From Eunapius fragilis (taxonomy: Eukaryota > Porifera > Demospongiae > Spongillida > Spongillidae): a DNA stretch of 64,000 nucleotides. The DNA is taken from positions 8,147,181-8,211,180 of the forward strand of contig OY811977.1 of the NCBI GenBank assembly GCA_963681505.1, given 5' to 3'. The first letter of the stretch is position 1. Every line of letters begins with the position of its first letter. The notes beneath the pieces are model-generated. The model was given only the letters and a program-made list of their open reading frames with translations, ran no database searches and had not been told where the DNA came from. The position numbers and the translations under genes were made by a program. Below, one piece after another: positions 12,201-23,104 of the stretch.

Positions 12201-15200
12201 ACAGCTCTTCATGTTGCTCTAATTGCTGGACAACTGCCAATCGCAGAGCAACTAGTTGGCTATGGAGCAGATGTTAATGCTGTTGACAGAGATGGTGATA
12301 CACCCCTCCATTATGCCTTTGTGCTACCTAAGATGGCAGCACCATCAAAGGATACTCCTCAACTGCTTAAGGTATAGATATGTTTTATTTATGACATTCT
12401 TCATTCTGATTTAAAACAAAAGGTTCGTGAAAAGCTTCAATCCAAGCTTCCAACTGATGCTGAAGCAAGCAACAGGATCACATGGGCAGGCTTTCTGGTC
12501 CAGGAGGGTGCCAATACTGATATTAAAAATAAAAAAGGAAGGTTTCCTTTGCAAACATGTGAAAATCAATATGCCGAGGTTATCATGCAGTTAAAAGCTA
12601 CAAAAGGGTATGTATGAATAATTCAATACCTAATCTGCTGTAACGATCCAACAAAATCAAAAGACCCTGCCATGCTTTCATTTCAATTCCAACAATAAGA
12701 GCTGGAGTATTACATTTGGTATTTTAGGCAAAACTGTCACAGAGGTTCCATTGTTCTTGCTATAATGTTTACACTATAGTGCTTATATCAGATCATTTGC
12801 AGATCATTTCGAGGATGTTTACGCCCTAAAAAATCTGGTCATTCAGAAATTGAACGTGTAAGTTGTAATACTTCACATTAATATTGTCAATGCGTTTGTT
12901 ATAGACCTGGTATTGATGGCTGATGGGTATAAATATGTTCGCGTACTCAAGCAGCATGCATGTACATTTATTATGATAAGTTTTAAGTACACAAGACTGT
13001 GAGGTATGTTTGCATTCTTAGAATGCATAGCTATGCGATTTTGAACAAGCAGTGGTGACAAGCCATGGATCATTACATTTGTAGTAGAGAAGGCAACGGA
13101 TGCTCTATATAATATGCATGGTTGAGAATTAATCACACGTCGTCACGAGTTTAATCAACACATGAATAAGCGACCAAAAAAATTACATCTAAGCAGGTAT
13201 TAAGAATTCAACCGATTAGTAAATCATACGTTTACTTTTTAAACATCCCAGTGAATGACGTTTTGATCAATATCACAAAGTGCTAGCCATGCTATAGCCT
13301 GCAGCTGGCTTGGAACAATGACATAGTTGCAGCTCGCAACAACGGAAAATAAGACATATTCATCGTGGAGTTAATTGGACTGAAAGCCATAGCGCAACCT
13401 TACCGTTTTCCATCATAAAAATCAAGGCTGGTCCAAATCAATCGATGTAAGCACAAAAGTCATGATGCATAGGTTGCGCTATGAGCACCAGTTAAAGCAT
13501 TCCAACTGTACGATGACTATGCCTTAGACTTTTCGATGTTCCAAGCGTACAGACCTTATTCGACCTCGACATGAATTCATAAATGTCATACACTCATCCA
13601 ATGATTGTTCAGTTAGGTTAAAATGGGTAACGGTGATTTCATGCATTGCGCTAGAAATATTGAGCTGTCACAGTTTGATGTATCAGTGCACATTTATTGC
13701 TAACTGATCAACTTAGGCACTGTCTTCTTCAAGAAGTGAAGGTAGGTCTGGTCACATTAGAAATACAATTGTTTCAGTATCGTTAAATTGCACAGGGGAG
13801 TTTTCTGATATCGAGCTGAAAGAGAAACTTGGAGAAGGAGGGCAGGGAGCTGTGTACAAAGCTATGATGAAGTCTAATGGAAAGTTAATCGCTGCAAAGA
13901 AAGTGAATATAGCATCAGTAGGCACTGCAGAAAAAGAGGTAAACTACCCCTCACAGAGCTGCAAGTGTCATTAGCCACGTTAACTTCTTCTTTAGCTATC
14001 AGCTCTGAAGGGGATAAAGCACAAAAACATTGTGAATTTCTATGGAGTTGCTAAAGACCCTGAAGGAGGCATTTTGTTATTGATGGGTAAAATATTATTA
14101 GAACACTAACACATAAACACTATAACTGAACATTTTATTCAGAACTTGCGGAGGGTTCCTTGTACCATGCAGTTCGCAAGCTTACCCCTGACACCAGGAG
14201 AAGCATAAGTTGGGCCACTCAAGTTGCACAAGGTGGCTACACTAGTGCAAACTTTACACCTTTTTATTTCCATGATTCGTTTGCAGGAATGCGTTATCTT
14301 CACTATGATGCCCCTGATACAATACTGCATGGCGATTTGAAGTCCTTAAATGGTTAGCAATTTAGATATTTACTTGACAATGTATATTTATGTGCTAAAA
14401 AATCACCAAACAGTGCTTACATTTCCATCTAACATTGTAAAAGTGAGTCTTTGTTATGGGTTTCTTAGTTACGATATCTCTATGTACATCATCAGATCAG
14501 TGATTTTGGTGCTGCAAAGGTTTTCAATGTAACACATGCAACGAGTACCGCCATTAGTATTTTGTGGTCAGCCCCAGAGGTATGTAATCTTATTTGCATT
14601 TTGCGTATAAATAAACTAATAACTCAACCCATTCAATGCCCTATTGTAGTTATTCTCAGCTACACAGCAGCCTAACCTTGCCTGTGATGTTTACTCTTTT
14701 GGCATACTGCTTTGGGAGATGGTAACCCACAAGGTGCCATATGATGGAATGGGCCTTGAAGCCATTCTCACTCAAGTTGTGAAGAACAATCAGGTAATAG
14801 CTGTGTTATCCAGAGTACATATCATATAATAATTCTTCAGCGTCCTGATATTCCATCATCATGTCCTGAATTCATGTCAGCTCTGATGAAACAGTGTTGG
14901 GACAGTGATCCCAAGGTACTGCAATTGTGAATTGATAATTGATATGTTGCAAAATTTACACATTCTTTAGAAACGGCCTACATTCAAAGCAATCCTCCAG
15001 ATATTGGAAGAAGAAAAAATAAAGGTGTGCAACTTACATATAGTATACTTTTTTGTAATGGGCAATTAATTATACGATACGGATTCAAAAACAATTTCTA
15101 GTAATCCTTCTGAGCTCAAGGTTCATGCAGTAGAGGATGGGAAGAAGGGTAGCAGGGTAATTCCTTGGCCAGACTATTACTTTATTTAATCAGTCTCCAT

Positions 15201-17325
15201 CCGTGGCATGATAAATGTTATAGGCTGTTTTTTTTTTTTCAAAACTGTATCCCAATTCACATCATTATATTAATATTGGCATTCAGTTCAGCAAGAAACT
15301 CTGAAGATTCTTATCATAATGAATAGAAGTCTGTATTAAGGTTTGCCCGCACGCACAGACTGATACTCAGTGGCCCAGGCAAAGCTTATTTCTCTGGCCG
15401 TAAGCTAAAAACGCTTCGACTCAATAGAATGCAACCTTTGTGTGCGGATATAATAAGTAGACAGTACGGTGGTAAAAGGATATGTTTTTCATCATTCTGT
15501 TAATATTTCTTTAATCCAGACACCTACAAACAACAACCCCAATCCTGTTGCATCTGAAGGTATTATATTTAATTCCATATAATATATGCAATTAATGGTA
15601 GGAGTGTATGAACAATTTGGAGAAGGTGGTGGAACATTTAAGAAGGTTCAAATGAATGCCTGCAAAGTGGGCCACCCAGATGCCCCGTCCCCTCTCCCCA
15701 AAATCCACAATGCTACAGAATGTCATAAAAATATGACTTCATATAGACTGATAGCTACTTGAACAATGAAAATTATCTAATGTTTTGGCACATTCTTCAG
15801 CACCTCATCAAATGCATTAAGAACTGCACAACAGATTAACTTATTGTTTAATGGTGACAATTTTCTGATTCAATTGCACAATTATTACATGCAGTTTGCA
15901 TGAATACGGGTATTTAAAACTCGAAAGGTTAAATTAATTGCTGCATGATGAATAACAAATTTATGAGAAATAAGGTTGTGAACTACTGTAATGTAGTTGG
16001 TATGTATTTATCTTTCAAAAACCAACAGATGCATCAACAAACGATATTGAGCTGAAAGAAAAGTTAGGATCTGGTGGTTTTGGAATAGTTTTTAAGGCAG
16101 TGTGGAAATCTAAGAACATGATGGTGGCTGTGAAAAAAATTCCCATGAAAACTTCTGAGAATATTCAGAAAGAAGTATAATTACGTGCAGGTTTACATGC
16201 TCATTCAATGATATATAATCGTAGGTATCAATTATGAAATCTGTGAGACACAAAAATATAATACAACTTCATGGTTATTATCAAGACCCTGATGAAAACT
16301 ACTTCATCATACTGGGTTTGTTGGGGAGATAACCTTGTCGCCTATTATATTGCATCTCTATAAATGACAGAACTGGCTGAGAATTCGTTGGACAAAGTTT
16401 TAAAGGCAACTTCTCCGCCAGATACAAGAAGAAGCCTGAACTGGGCCACTCAAGTAGCCAGAGGTGGGGTATTTTTAATTTCTTAATCGTTGGTCTTTTG
16501 CATTCTTATTATGCATGTTTTATATATCCCAAGGCATGGCCTACCTTCATTATGATGCACCTGAAACAATTCTCCACGGAGACCTGAAGTCTATGAATGG
16601 TAATTATTAAAATTTAACAAAAAGTTCATATATCACCGCACTGTTGTCACGAAACAGTACTCACATTTCCTAATGATGTTGTGAAGGTGAGAAAAGCTTC
16701 ATTTTAACATGTCCATGAACAAACAAAATCTCACTCCCAGATAACTGACTTCGGGAGTGCAAAGTACATGGATGCAACACGTCAAACAAACATTAACATT
16801 ACTTATGCTTGGTCAGCTCCTGAGGTATGTAATTAAAAGATTAATTTTAATCATTTACAATTGTGTTAATTTTAGCTTTTTAAGAAAAGGCAAAGACCAA
16901 ACCTGGCATGTGATGTCTACTCCTTTGGTATTTTGTTATGGGAAATGGTGACACACTTGGTACCTTTTGATGACTGTGACAATCCGCAAATAATTGCTAC
17001 TGTTTCAAGTGGTGATGTATGTTTACTATTAAAATCATCTCTGCATCCTGCTAAATTCTCCCCACTCCCTTCCTCAATAACTATATATAGCGCCCTGAAA
17101 TACCAAAGGATTGTCCTGACATGCTTCAAATCCTTATGACAAAATGCTGGAGTAGCGATCCAGCGGTAAGCTTTTGACCATAGGTTTGCGCATGCTGAAT
17201 TCCATGAGCGCATTCATAAAAAAGTCGCTTGCTACGACATAATAACTTTTGCACTACAGCTACGACCCAATTTCAAGACAATTATTCGTACACTCGAGGA
17301 CGCTGGCGAGAAAGAATTTTTTTGA
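6209..17325 (+). CDS. Mind-bomb-type REP / ankyrin / tandem protein kinase protein (about 36 exons)
   Basis: Exons read from GT-AG sites with matching phases: 6209-6235, 7021-7116, 7255-7441, 8186-8262, 8614-8709, 8768-8912, 9123-9217, 10448-10555, 10612-10652, 10735-10894, 10952-11103, 11256-11382, 12162-12371, 12423-12607, 12803-12857, 13717-13741, 13796-13938, 13996-14086, 14143-14232, 14287-14352, 14414-14442, 14496-14579, 14650-14793, 14841-14915, 14971-15024, 15115-15156 (uncertain), 15520-15559, 16029-16174, 16225-16315, 16371-16463, 16534-16599, 16658-16686, 16741-16824, 16876-17016, 17091-17165, 17260-17325; about 1144 aa. The N-terminus MGGGQSAPK fits N-myristoylation. Two REP repeats (residues about 10-100 and 130-205) and ankyrin repeats (about 215-570) match Mind bomb. 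Two TKL-like kinases follow (about 600-850, 886-1140). The usual N-terminal MIB/HERC2-ZZ modules and C-terminal RINGs are absent. Predicted role: membrane-tethered signalling kinase. Function is inferred; domain identity is strong. Confidence 0.88.
7021..9217 (+). other. Duplicated REP-repeat exon block of the Mind-bomb-kinase gene
   Basis: Exons 7021-7116 and 8614-8709 are both exactly 96 nt, phase 0 at both ends, and encode paralogous segments (FKVGDIVRV..LQKGHGGWNDDM and FNIGDSVRI..LQEGHGGWIDAM). Each is followed by a phase-1-ending exon with the second REP half (GKVGTVKHL..FNPLCLIP and GQTGKVLSV..YNPLCLTP) and then a phase-0-ending exon. This is a tandem duplication of a three-exon cassette. 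The first copy also encodes a GGA-repeat poly-glycine tail (7386-7430). In Mind bomb the REP repeats bind the tails of Notch ligands; here the ligand is unknown. Confidence 0.8.
13335..13485. repeat. Intronic foldback related to the 46.4-47.2 kb repeat family
   Basis: In the 858-bp intron after the last ankyrin exon, AGCCATAGCGCAACC (13387-13401) is matched by an inverted copy near 13468-13484. The neighbouring CTCGCAACAACGGAAAATAAG closely matches the core of the foldback at 46735-46780. A small MITE sits inside this intron. Confidence 0.6.
13796..15024 (+). other. Kinase domain 1 exon block (non-RD, TKL-like)
   Basis: Nine exons of 143, 91, 90, 66, 29, 84, 144, 75 and 54 nt. Visible motifs: glycine loop GEGGQGAVYKA, ATP lysine in IAAKKV, alpha-C glutamate in TAEKE, catalytic loop HGDLKS.N (residues about 718-725), DFG (about 738), SAPE, and DVYSFGILLWEM. 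The catalytic lysine, aspartates and asparagine are all present, so an active kinase is expected. The Arg of HRD is Gly, making it a non-RD kinase. The YLHYDAP..IL segment before the loop resembles ZAK/MLK-type MAP3Ks. Confidence 0.85.
16029..17325 (+). other. Kinase domain 2 exon block (non-RD, TKL-like)
   Basis: Nine exons of 146, 91, 93, 66, 29, 84, 141, 75 and 66 nt, mirroring block 1 in order, size and phase. Motifs: GSGGFGIVFKA, VAVKKI, HGDLKS.N (residues about 1006-1013), DFG (about 1026), SAPE, DVYSFGILLWEM. It ends with the stop TGA at 17323-17325. The HGD form is shared with domain 1, so it predates the duplication. Confidence 0.85.
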
Positions 17326-17947
17326 ATATCTTGATATAACTGTCGATAGATAGCTATATTGTGTGTGGCTGTATCAAAAATTAATGGACCATTGTATGTA
17401 ATATTTTATTAATTTCTCCAAAGCTTTTTTTTAATTTGGCATTTGATGCCTCTTCACTCATTGAAATGTGCTACGGCATGTATCCATGACGTAGATCATT
17501 ATGTATAGTTCAAGGACGCATAGCATACATGCGCTACTTTCATTGCACCTCATCGGTTACGTATACATATGGTTTGCCATAATTATGATTGGTGTTAAGC
17601 TCTGTTGTATAGGACTAAGCATAGCTTAGCTAGTGCTACTGATTCCCCTGGACTTATAAAGAAGAACGGACATGTAATTAAATAGCGTCACCAACCTCCA
17701 TGTGGCACTTGATCGCTTTAATTAAAGATCAAGTAGAACATCTACATGGAATGAAGTGGAGGTAAGAGCTCTATACCTAAATCATGTTAAATATACATGT
17801 GCTATAAATTACAGGCAATACACTGTGAAGGTGTTTATATGTGGTGACTATTAGTTCCTTGTCTAAGATGTATGGCTTGTCAGGAGCCAGTTGTATGCAG
17901 TAGTATACTAAATGCAAGCATGATGTGAAATGATGACCATGCAATAG
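17326..17947. other. Gene-free stretch
   Basis: AT-rich spacer after the kinase stop codon. No clear AATAAA was found close by. A short imperfect inverted repeat (TTGATC..GATCAA) lies near 17708-17733. Confidence 0.4.
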
Positions 17948-19342
17948 GATGCTACCCTTGCCTATACTGCAAAATTCACAGTGACCAGATGGCTACACCT
18001 CTAATCGTTCGAGGGCATGGCAAAGAAAGGTCACTAGAGGATATGTGTGCTGACCACCAGTGCTATGTATCATCAAGGAGTGTTAAAAAGGATGCACAGA
18101 TGTTCTTTAACTGCATCTCAGAACCTATTTTTGACATCCCTGTTTCACAGGTAAATGAATCCAACATTACAATTATTCGAATTACACCATACAGGTCTGC
18201 CCACCTGGTCTCCACATCATGTTGGGGATCTTCACAAAGATTTTCCATCTGCTGGAAGCTCTATGCTGTCAACTGGACTTGGAACTAACATCTCAAACAA
18301 CTGATTTCGACTCCTCCAGTTTTTCCAAGTACAGCCAGGTGCTGCAAAGGCTTCCATTGCTCCAAGCAGACCTTGAAACTGCCCAGTATACACATGAAGT
18401 GTTGCAGCAGGTGGCAACATATGTGGCCTTAGTTCATGGAAAGAAAAACCCTCTTGCTGTGGATCTTTTGAAGCAATCTGCTGCAAAAAAAGAGATCAGT
18501 GAAAGCACTTGTAAGTCATTATCCAACATGAACAATTGTATTCAAGTTAGTTATAATAGGAAGCAGAAGTGGCCAAATGCACAGCAAATGTGAAAAGAGG
18601 GTACTTTGAAAAAGAAGGGCCCTTTGTCAAGACACTTGACAGTGCACTACAATCATTTGGAGTTCAACGACAGCAGTATTTTTGGGGGGCATTTATTGGC
18701 AACCATGAACACAAGGCATTGAAGGTAAACCGCTATACATGGGGATATGAATAATTCATACCACTTAAATAATTATTAGGTACCAAACATCCAGACTCTG
18801 TGCACATCTATATCTCAGTTGGCACAAGAGAAACTGCCCCACCGATCTGGAGAGGTAGCTGATCAAGTGACTAAGTTCATCACCGCATTCTCCTTGTATG
18901 GAAAATGACACAATATATGTGATCAGAACTTCATTAATGCGACACAAGCACATGCACTAGACCTGGTAAGTTAACAATGTTCAGTGTACATGTAGGGCTC
19001 ACTTTATGCTCCATTCTAACTAACTAGGCTATTCAAGAGTTCATGGCCTTTTTCCGAGACACATATCCAGAAGCAACAGTCCCAATTAAAATGAATCTAT
19101 TAGAGGATCACACTTCACAGTGGGCAAATAGTAATCACGTTGGCTTTGGCCTCCTGGGTGAACAAGGAGCTGAGTCAATCCATGCCAAGTTTAATCAACT
19201 TGGCTTGGTATTTGCTCCCATTAAAGACCGGGTGCAGAACCTGAAGTGCATAATGAAAGAACACTTACTAAGTATTGAGCCACAATTGGTAGCTGCCATC
19301 CCTCCTCCGGCTAAGAGAGTAAAGAATACTATAGCTATGTAA
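17948..19342 (+). pseudogene. Multi-exon member of a repetitive invertebrate family (HVGFGLLGEQGAESIHA), one in-frame TGA
   Basis: Exons inferred at 17948-18150, 18195-18510, about 18564-18724, 18780-18965 and 19028-19342. The first exon is entered from an acceptor and carries a zinc-type CLYCKIH pattern just before ATG 17989, so the true N-terminus lies upstream or is lost. Later blocks are VCPPGLHIMLGIF, QQYFWGAFIGNHEHKALK and, near the end, LLEDHTSQW followed by HVGFGLLGEQGAESIHAKFN. I recall this combination as a multi-copy family in cnidarians and sponges, probably transposon-associated; the GEQGAESIHA motif superficially resembles the RAG1 C-terminus. An in-frame TGA at 18906-18908 interrupts the fourth exon. 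Function unknown. Confidence 0.6.
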
Positions 19343-19860
19343 TTCGACCTATATACATATCAACATGAAGTCAAATCAAACCTCATTGCGCAAATATTCT
19401 CCACCCCTAAAATGACACAAAAATGGTGGATTTTCAAAGGCTTGAAAACTATTTCAGAAAAGATGTCGCCATTAACGTGTACCAGAAAACGATAGTACAT
19501 TCAACGAACGTTACCGTGATAGTTTTGGCATGTTCCATCTCGGTCACCAAGGGTCGTTATCCTTTTTTGAACACGCGTGGTCGGTGTTCACCGTGCGTAA
19601 GTCAATAGCTTTCGAAGATCCAGAGCCAACAGTTCGCAACGCCAGGGCACGTGATTTATGCCTACAATAAAGGTCAGAGGTGTTTGTCACTGCTAGTATG
19701 GCTTTTAGGTGTTGATTACGTTTCATGTACCTCGTGCACAGCTTGTTCTAAAGGACATCGGTTGCTAGGTTCGTTGCTATGGGGGCTACGTAGCCACTTC
19801 AATGTGTTGGGGCGTAGGGCCTAGTTTCCACGCGTTCAATGAGAGCAGACCGCCGTGGGC
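19343..19860. other. Gene-free stretch
   Basis: No coding signal beyond short ORFs. It leads into the G/C-rich composite element and ends with GCCGTGGGC, which is repeated at 20492-20500. Confidence 0.4.
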
Positions 19861-19968
19861 CAGGGCCGCCAAGAGCCAGCCCGGGCCCGGGGCAAATTTT
19901 TTCTCGGGCCCCTAGCCTAATGAATCTCATCAACTCATTAAACCTTTAAACGCTATCACATCAAACCA

Positions 19969-20013
<45 letters not shown>

Positions 20014-20491
20014 GCAACATATAAGGTACCGCCCCCTCTTCTGCTAAATAGCCCCCCGCCCGCTTTTCGTATCGTGCCTAAAGTGGACAGCAGCCCCCCC
20101 CCCCCCGCATTTCGTATCGCGGGTCTCAACCCCCCCCCCCCCCCCCCCCCCCCCCCTAATTTGGAAAATCCTGTATCCGCCCCTGCAAACCCATGTTGTT
20201 TTAGCGTATTGTGCCTTTGACCCCTTTAACACGCATTGCCTTTTCCCTTCTTTTCTGGGCGCCTGATTTGTGATGGTAGCCCATTCTTGCCGCTCGTTAA
20301 ACAGAAAGCGTAAACCAAGACGCTGATTGGTTACAACGATCTGGGCCCCGAAACTAATTAGCAAGTAAGCCATTCATTATCAACCAGGCCTGAGGGGGCG
20401 TGCCTAGTGACTAATAAAGGGCGTGGCTCTAAAGGCCCGGGCCCCATTGAGGCCCGGGCCCGGGGATTTTGCCCCCCCTCTCATTGGGGCT
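19861..20491. mobile_element. G/C-rich composite TIR element region with 41-G and 27-C tracts
   Basis: It begins CAGGGCCGCC, like the hAT-type end at 32742, followed by GCCCGGGCCCGGGG; a similar GCCCGGGCCCGGGG recurs at the far side. The interior holds a 41-base G run (19971-20011), a 27-base C run (20130-20156) and a family A terminus (20171-20185). The nonamer GCCGTGGGC lies on both flanks (19852-19860 and 20492-20500), which could be a target duplication. The right end does not match the left well, so the structure is uncertain and probably nested. Confidence 0.5.
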
Positions 20492-20690
20492 GCCGTGGGC
20501 AGGAGGGGCCGGGGGATAAGTCTATAATATGTAGTGCGGGCATGACAGATATCCGTAGGGTGGGGAGGATAAAATCGCGGGAAACTGAATCTGTACCATA
20601 TATTTTCCTCGGATCAATATTTGGCTGACGGTGCCTTGCATGGTCCGTGTAGGTCCGTGTACTTTTGCACAATTTAATTTCTCGTATTTC

Positions 20691-20789
20691 TATATATTTT
20701 ATGCGCGAAGCAAGGATTTGCGCAATCCAGGGATTGCCCTGCGCAAACCCTGGATCCATGGTTTGTTTGCGCAATCTCGAGATTGCACC
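20691..20789. repeat. Left terminal inverted repeat of the Ginger-like element
   Basis: About 80 bp match the right end in inverted orientation. Within it lie palindromic units, such as an approximate CAAACCCTGGATCCATGGTTTG palindrome read in two parts at 20744-20765. Confidence 0.75.
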
Positions 20790-21309
20790 AACGTAATCAG
20801 TTGCATTTCGAATTAAAGGACTGACGCTATTACGAAGTTACAAGTTGTATCGTACCGTTCAGAATACACATTGATAACAGTCTCTTGGTCTCCAAGCTGT
20901 TTGGGCTTTTTCTACATCATACGTTGTGTACAGCTGCTTCATCAACCAACTGTCAGTTGCTAGGCGTTATTAAGAGCGGATCGGTTATATGCGATATGGA
21001 TGCTCAAAAGAACACCTTCCAGACATTTTTGGTGGATTCATTCTTGTCAGGGAAGAAACCTGGCAGTAAAGTAATAACAAGAGCAAAGGGCAACAAGATC
21101 GTTGCGCTTTTGAAAGGGACTTGTAACGACAGTGATCATCATTTGAAATTTTGAGTAAAATCACGCAAATTTTCCCTAATGTCCTATCCTGCGTTTGGTC
21201 TGTCGGATGTGCTTTGCTTGCCTGCCAGAAAAAAGGTGAGCATTAGAAAAATGTGATAATTATTTTTTACTTGTACTTGTTTTTTCTATTTTAACCATAC
21301 AGGATTGTA

Positions 21310-22262
21310 GTGACACCGCCGTGCTTAGCCACGTTAGAAGAGTGGCTTATGTTGAAGACTTCTTTGAGATACTTCACAGGGTGCATTGCCAAAAGCGAGG
21401 TCATGTGGGCTACAAAAAAACTTTTGCAGAGGTATTCTGGTAGAATTTGTTTCATGAATATTATACAGTATAATAGAGTATGGTTTTTACTATTACAGAT
21501 TTCGGCATGCTATGGGTATCTTCCACGGTCAGCTGTACAGACGTTTATGAGCCTGTGCCCCCTTTGCAGTACTCAAAAAGTACAGCGCAATCAAGCACCC
21601 CTGAAACCCATCATTGCATCAGGATTTATGAGTAGAGGTCAGGTGAGTTACACTTTATGCACAGCAAAACAAAGTTGACAGTGGTGTTTAACAAGCTAGG
21701 TTGACCTAATAGACATGCGCCACCGACCTGATGGACCTTATAATCGGATAGGACACTACATGGACCATTGGTCTAAATTCCATGTACTGTTTGCCCCTCA
21801 GAGGAAGAGTAGCAAAGAGGTGGCCTGGAACCTTACAACAAAAGTTTTTGCATATCTTGGTTTACCCAAAGTATTGCAATCTGACAATGGGCGAGAATTT
21901 GCAAGCACTTTGATAGCCAAATTAGTAAAGAACTGGCCTGGTGAAATTACCATTGTCAATGGCAGAGCACGCTATCCTCAAAGCCAAGGACTGGTAGAAA
22001 GAGGCAATGCGAAAGTGGAAGAAATGATAGCTTGTCATTTTCATGAAAGCAAGGGAACTAAGTCCTGGATGGACTGGCTACATGAAATTCAATTTAAGTA
22101 TAATTATCTACTACATCAGTAAGTGATAATTTTAATTGCAGATAAATTGAACACTTGCGTGCATGCAACAACAAAGACAACTCCTTACCAGCTGGTGTTT
22201 GGTCAACCTCCTCATTCATCACCATTTCCTGGTACATTGTTATGGAAGAAGCAGTGTCTGAT
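21310..22262 (+). CDS. DDE integrase of the Ginger-like element (multi-exon)
   Basis: The upstream part shows an HHCC-type pattern (HCQKRGHVGYKKTF, then FMSLCPLCS). The core has the first Asp in VDLIDMRHRPDG, the second in LQSDNGREF and the Glu in SQGLVERGN, with 37 residues between the last Asp and Glu, as in retroviral-type integrases. The downstream exon carries TTPYQLVFGQPPH, the usual follow-on block. The catalytic core lies at about 21701-22122. The enzyme would cut and join transposon ends in the nucleus. Several introns are used and the whole is probably not functional. Confidence 0.75.
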
Positions 22263-23104
22263 ATCTTAGGTGCAGTACACTTGTGTAGCTTGTATTTATA
22301 CAAAAAAAAACATGTAGACTTTTACAAAGCACATTTTGTTTTTGTGGTCTCTAATATTTTGTACACATAGATGCATTTTTTGTGAGGCTGAGATAGATTC
22401 TTGTGACTAAAGAATTAAGGTACCTTAATGCACCTGTTAATTCCATACATTGCTGTAGATACTTGTGATGTTGAAAAAGAAGTGACTGATATACATGTAT
22501 CAGGTGAATTGTACTTTCCCGCTAACATTATTCAGTCACTCTCAATTTGATTCAGATTATTTTATTGTTGATAAAGAAGGAAGTAGTGAATCAGGTCAGT
22601 AAATGATATGCAATTTGTATGTGTACATGTATACTATTACATCACTCCAGATTCAGATGCAAAGCAAAGTGAAACAAATGTAACACAATGCATAAGTGAG
22701 AAGAAACCCACATACATGAACTATAATAATGGTATTAACCTTATATAATATTAGGTGATTGGTATAGTTAAGGTTAAAAGATTTGAATAACTAGCATTAT
22801 GGGTAATCATATTATTTATACTAGCGTCTGCTTGCAAAAGATCAAGATGATTTCTATACAAGGTAATTAAGATATTAATGTGTAAAGCAATGTTGCATTT
22901 GCAAACTTTTCTGTGTGCAAATTTGTTACAGTCCTGCAGATATGCACCTGTTCAACTATATCAAAGCAGAAATGGATCGATTGAAGGTCGTACCAGATGC
23001 ATTTATTTAAAAATTTATTCATTGTATCCATCAACACATTCAGCCAGAAATTATTGGAATAATTCAGGGGAAACCAAACTCTAATTTGTACAACATATAC
23101 TGGC

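Noticed and set aside
20044-20373. Minus-strand ORF with poly-Gly
   Set aside because: It arises from the C run and adjoining G/C-rich repeat, with no domain.
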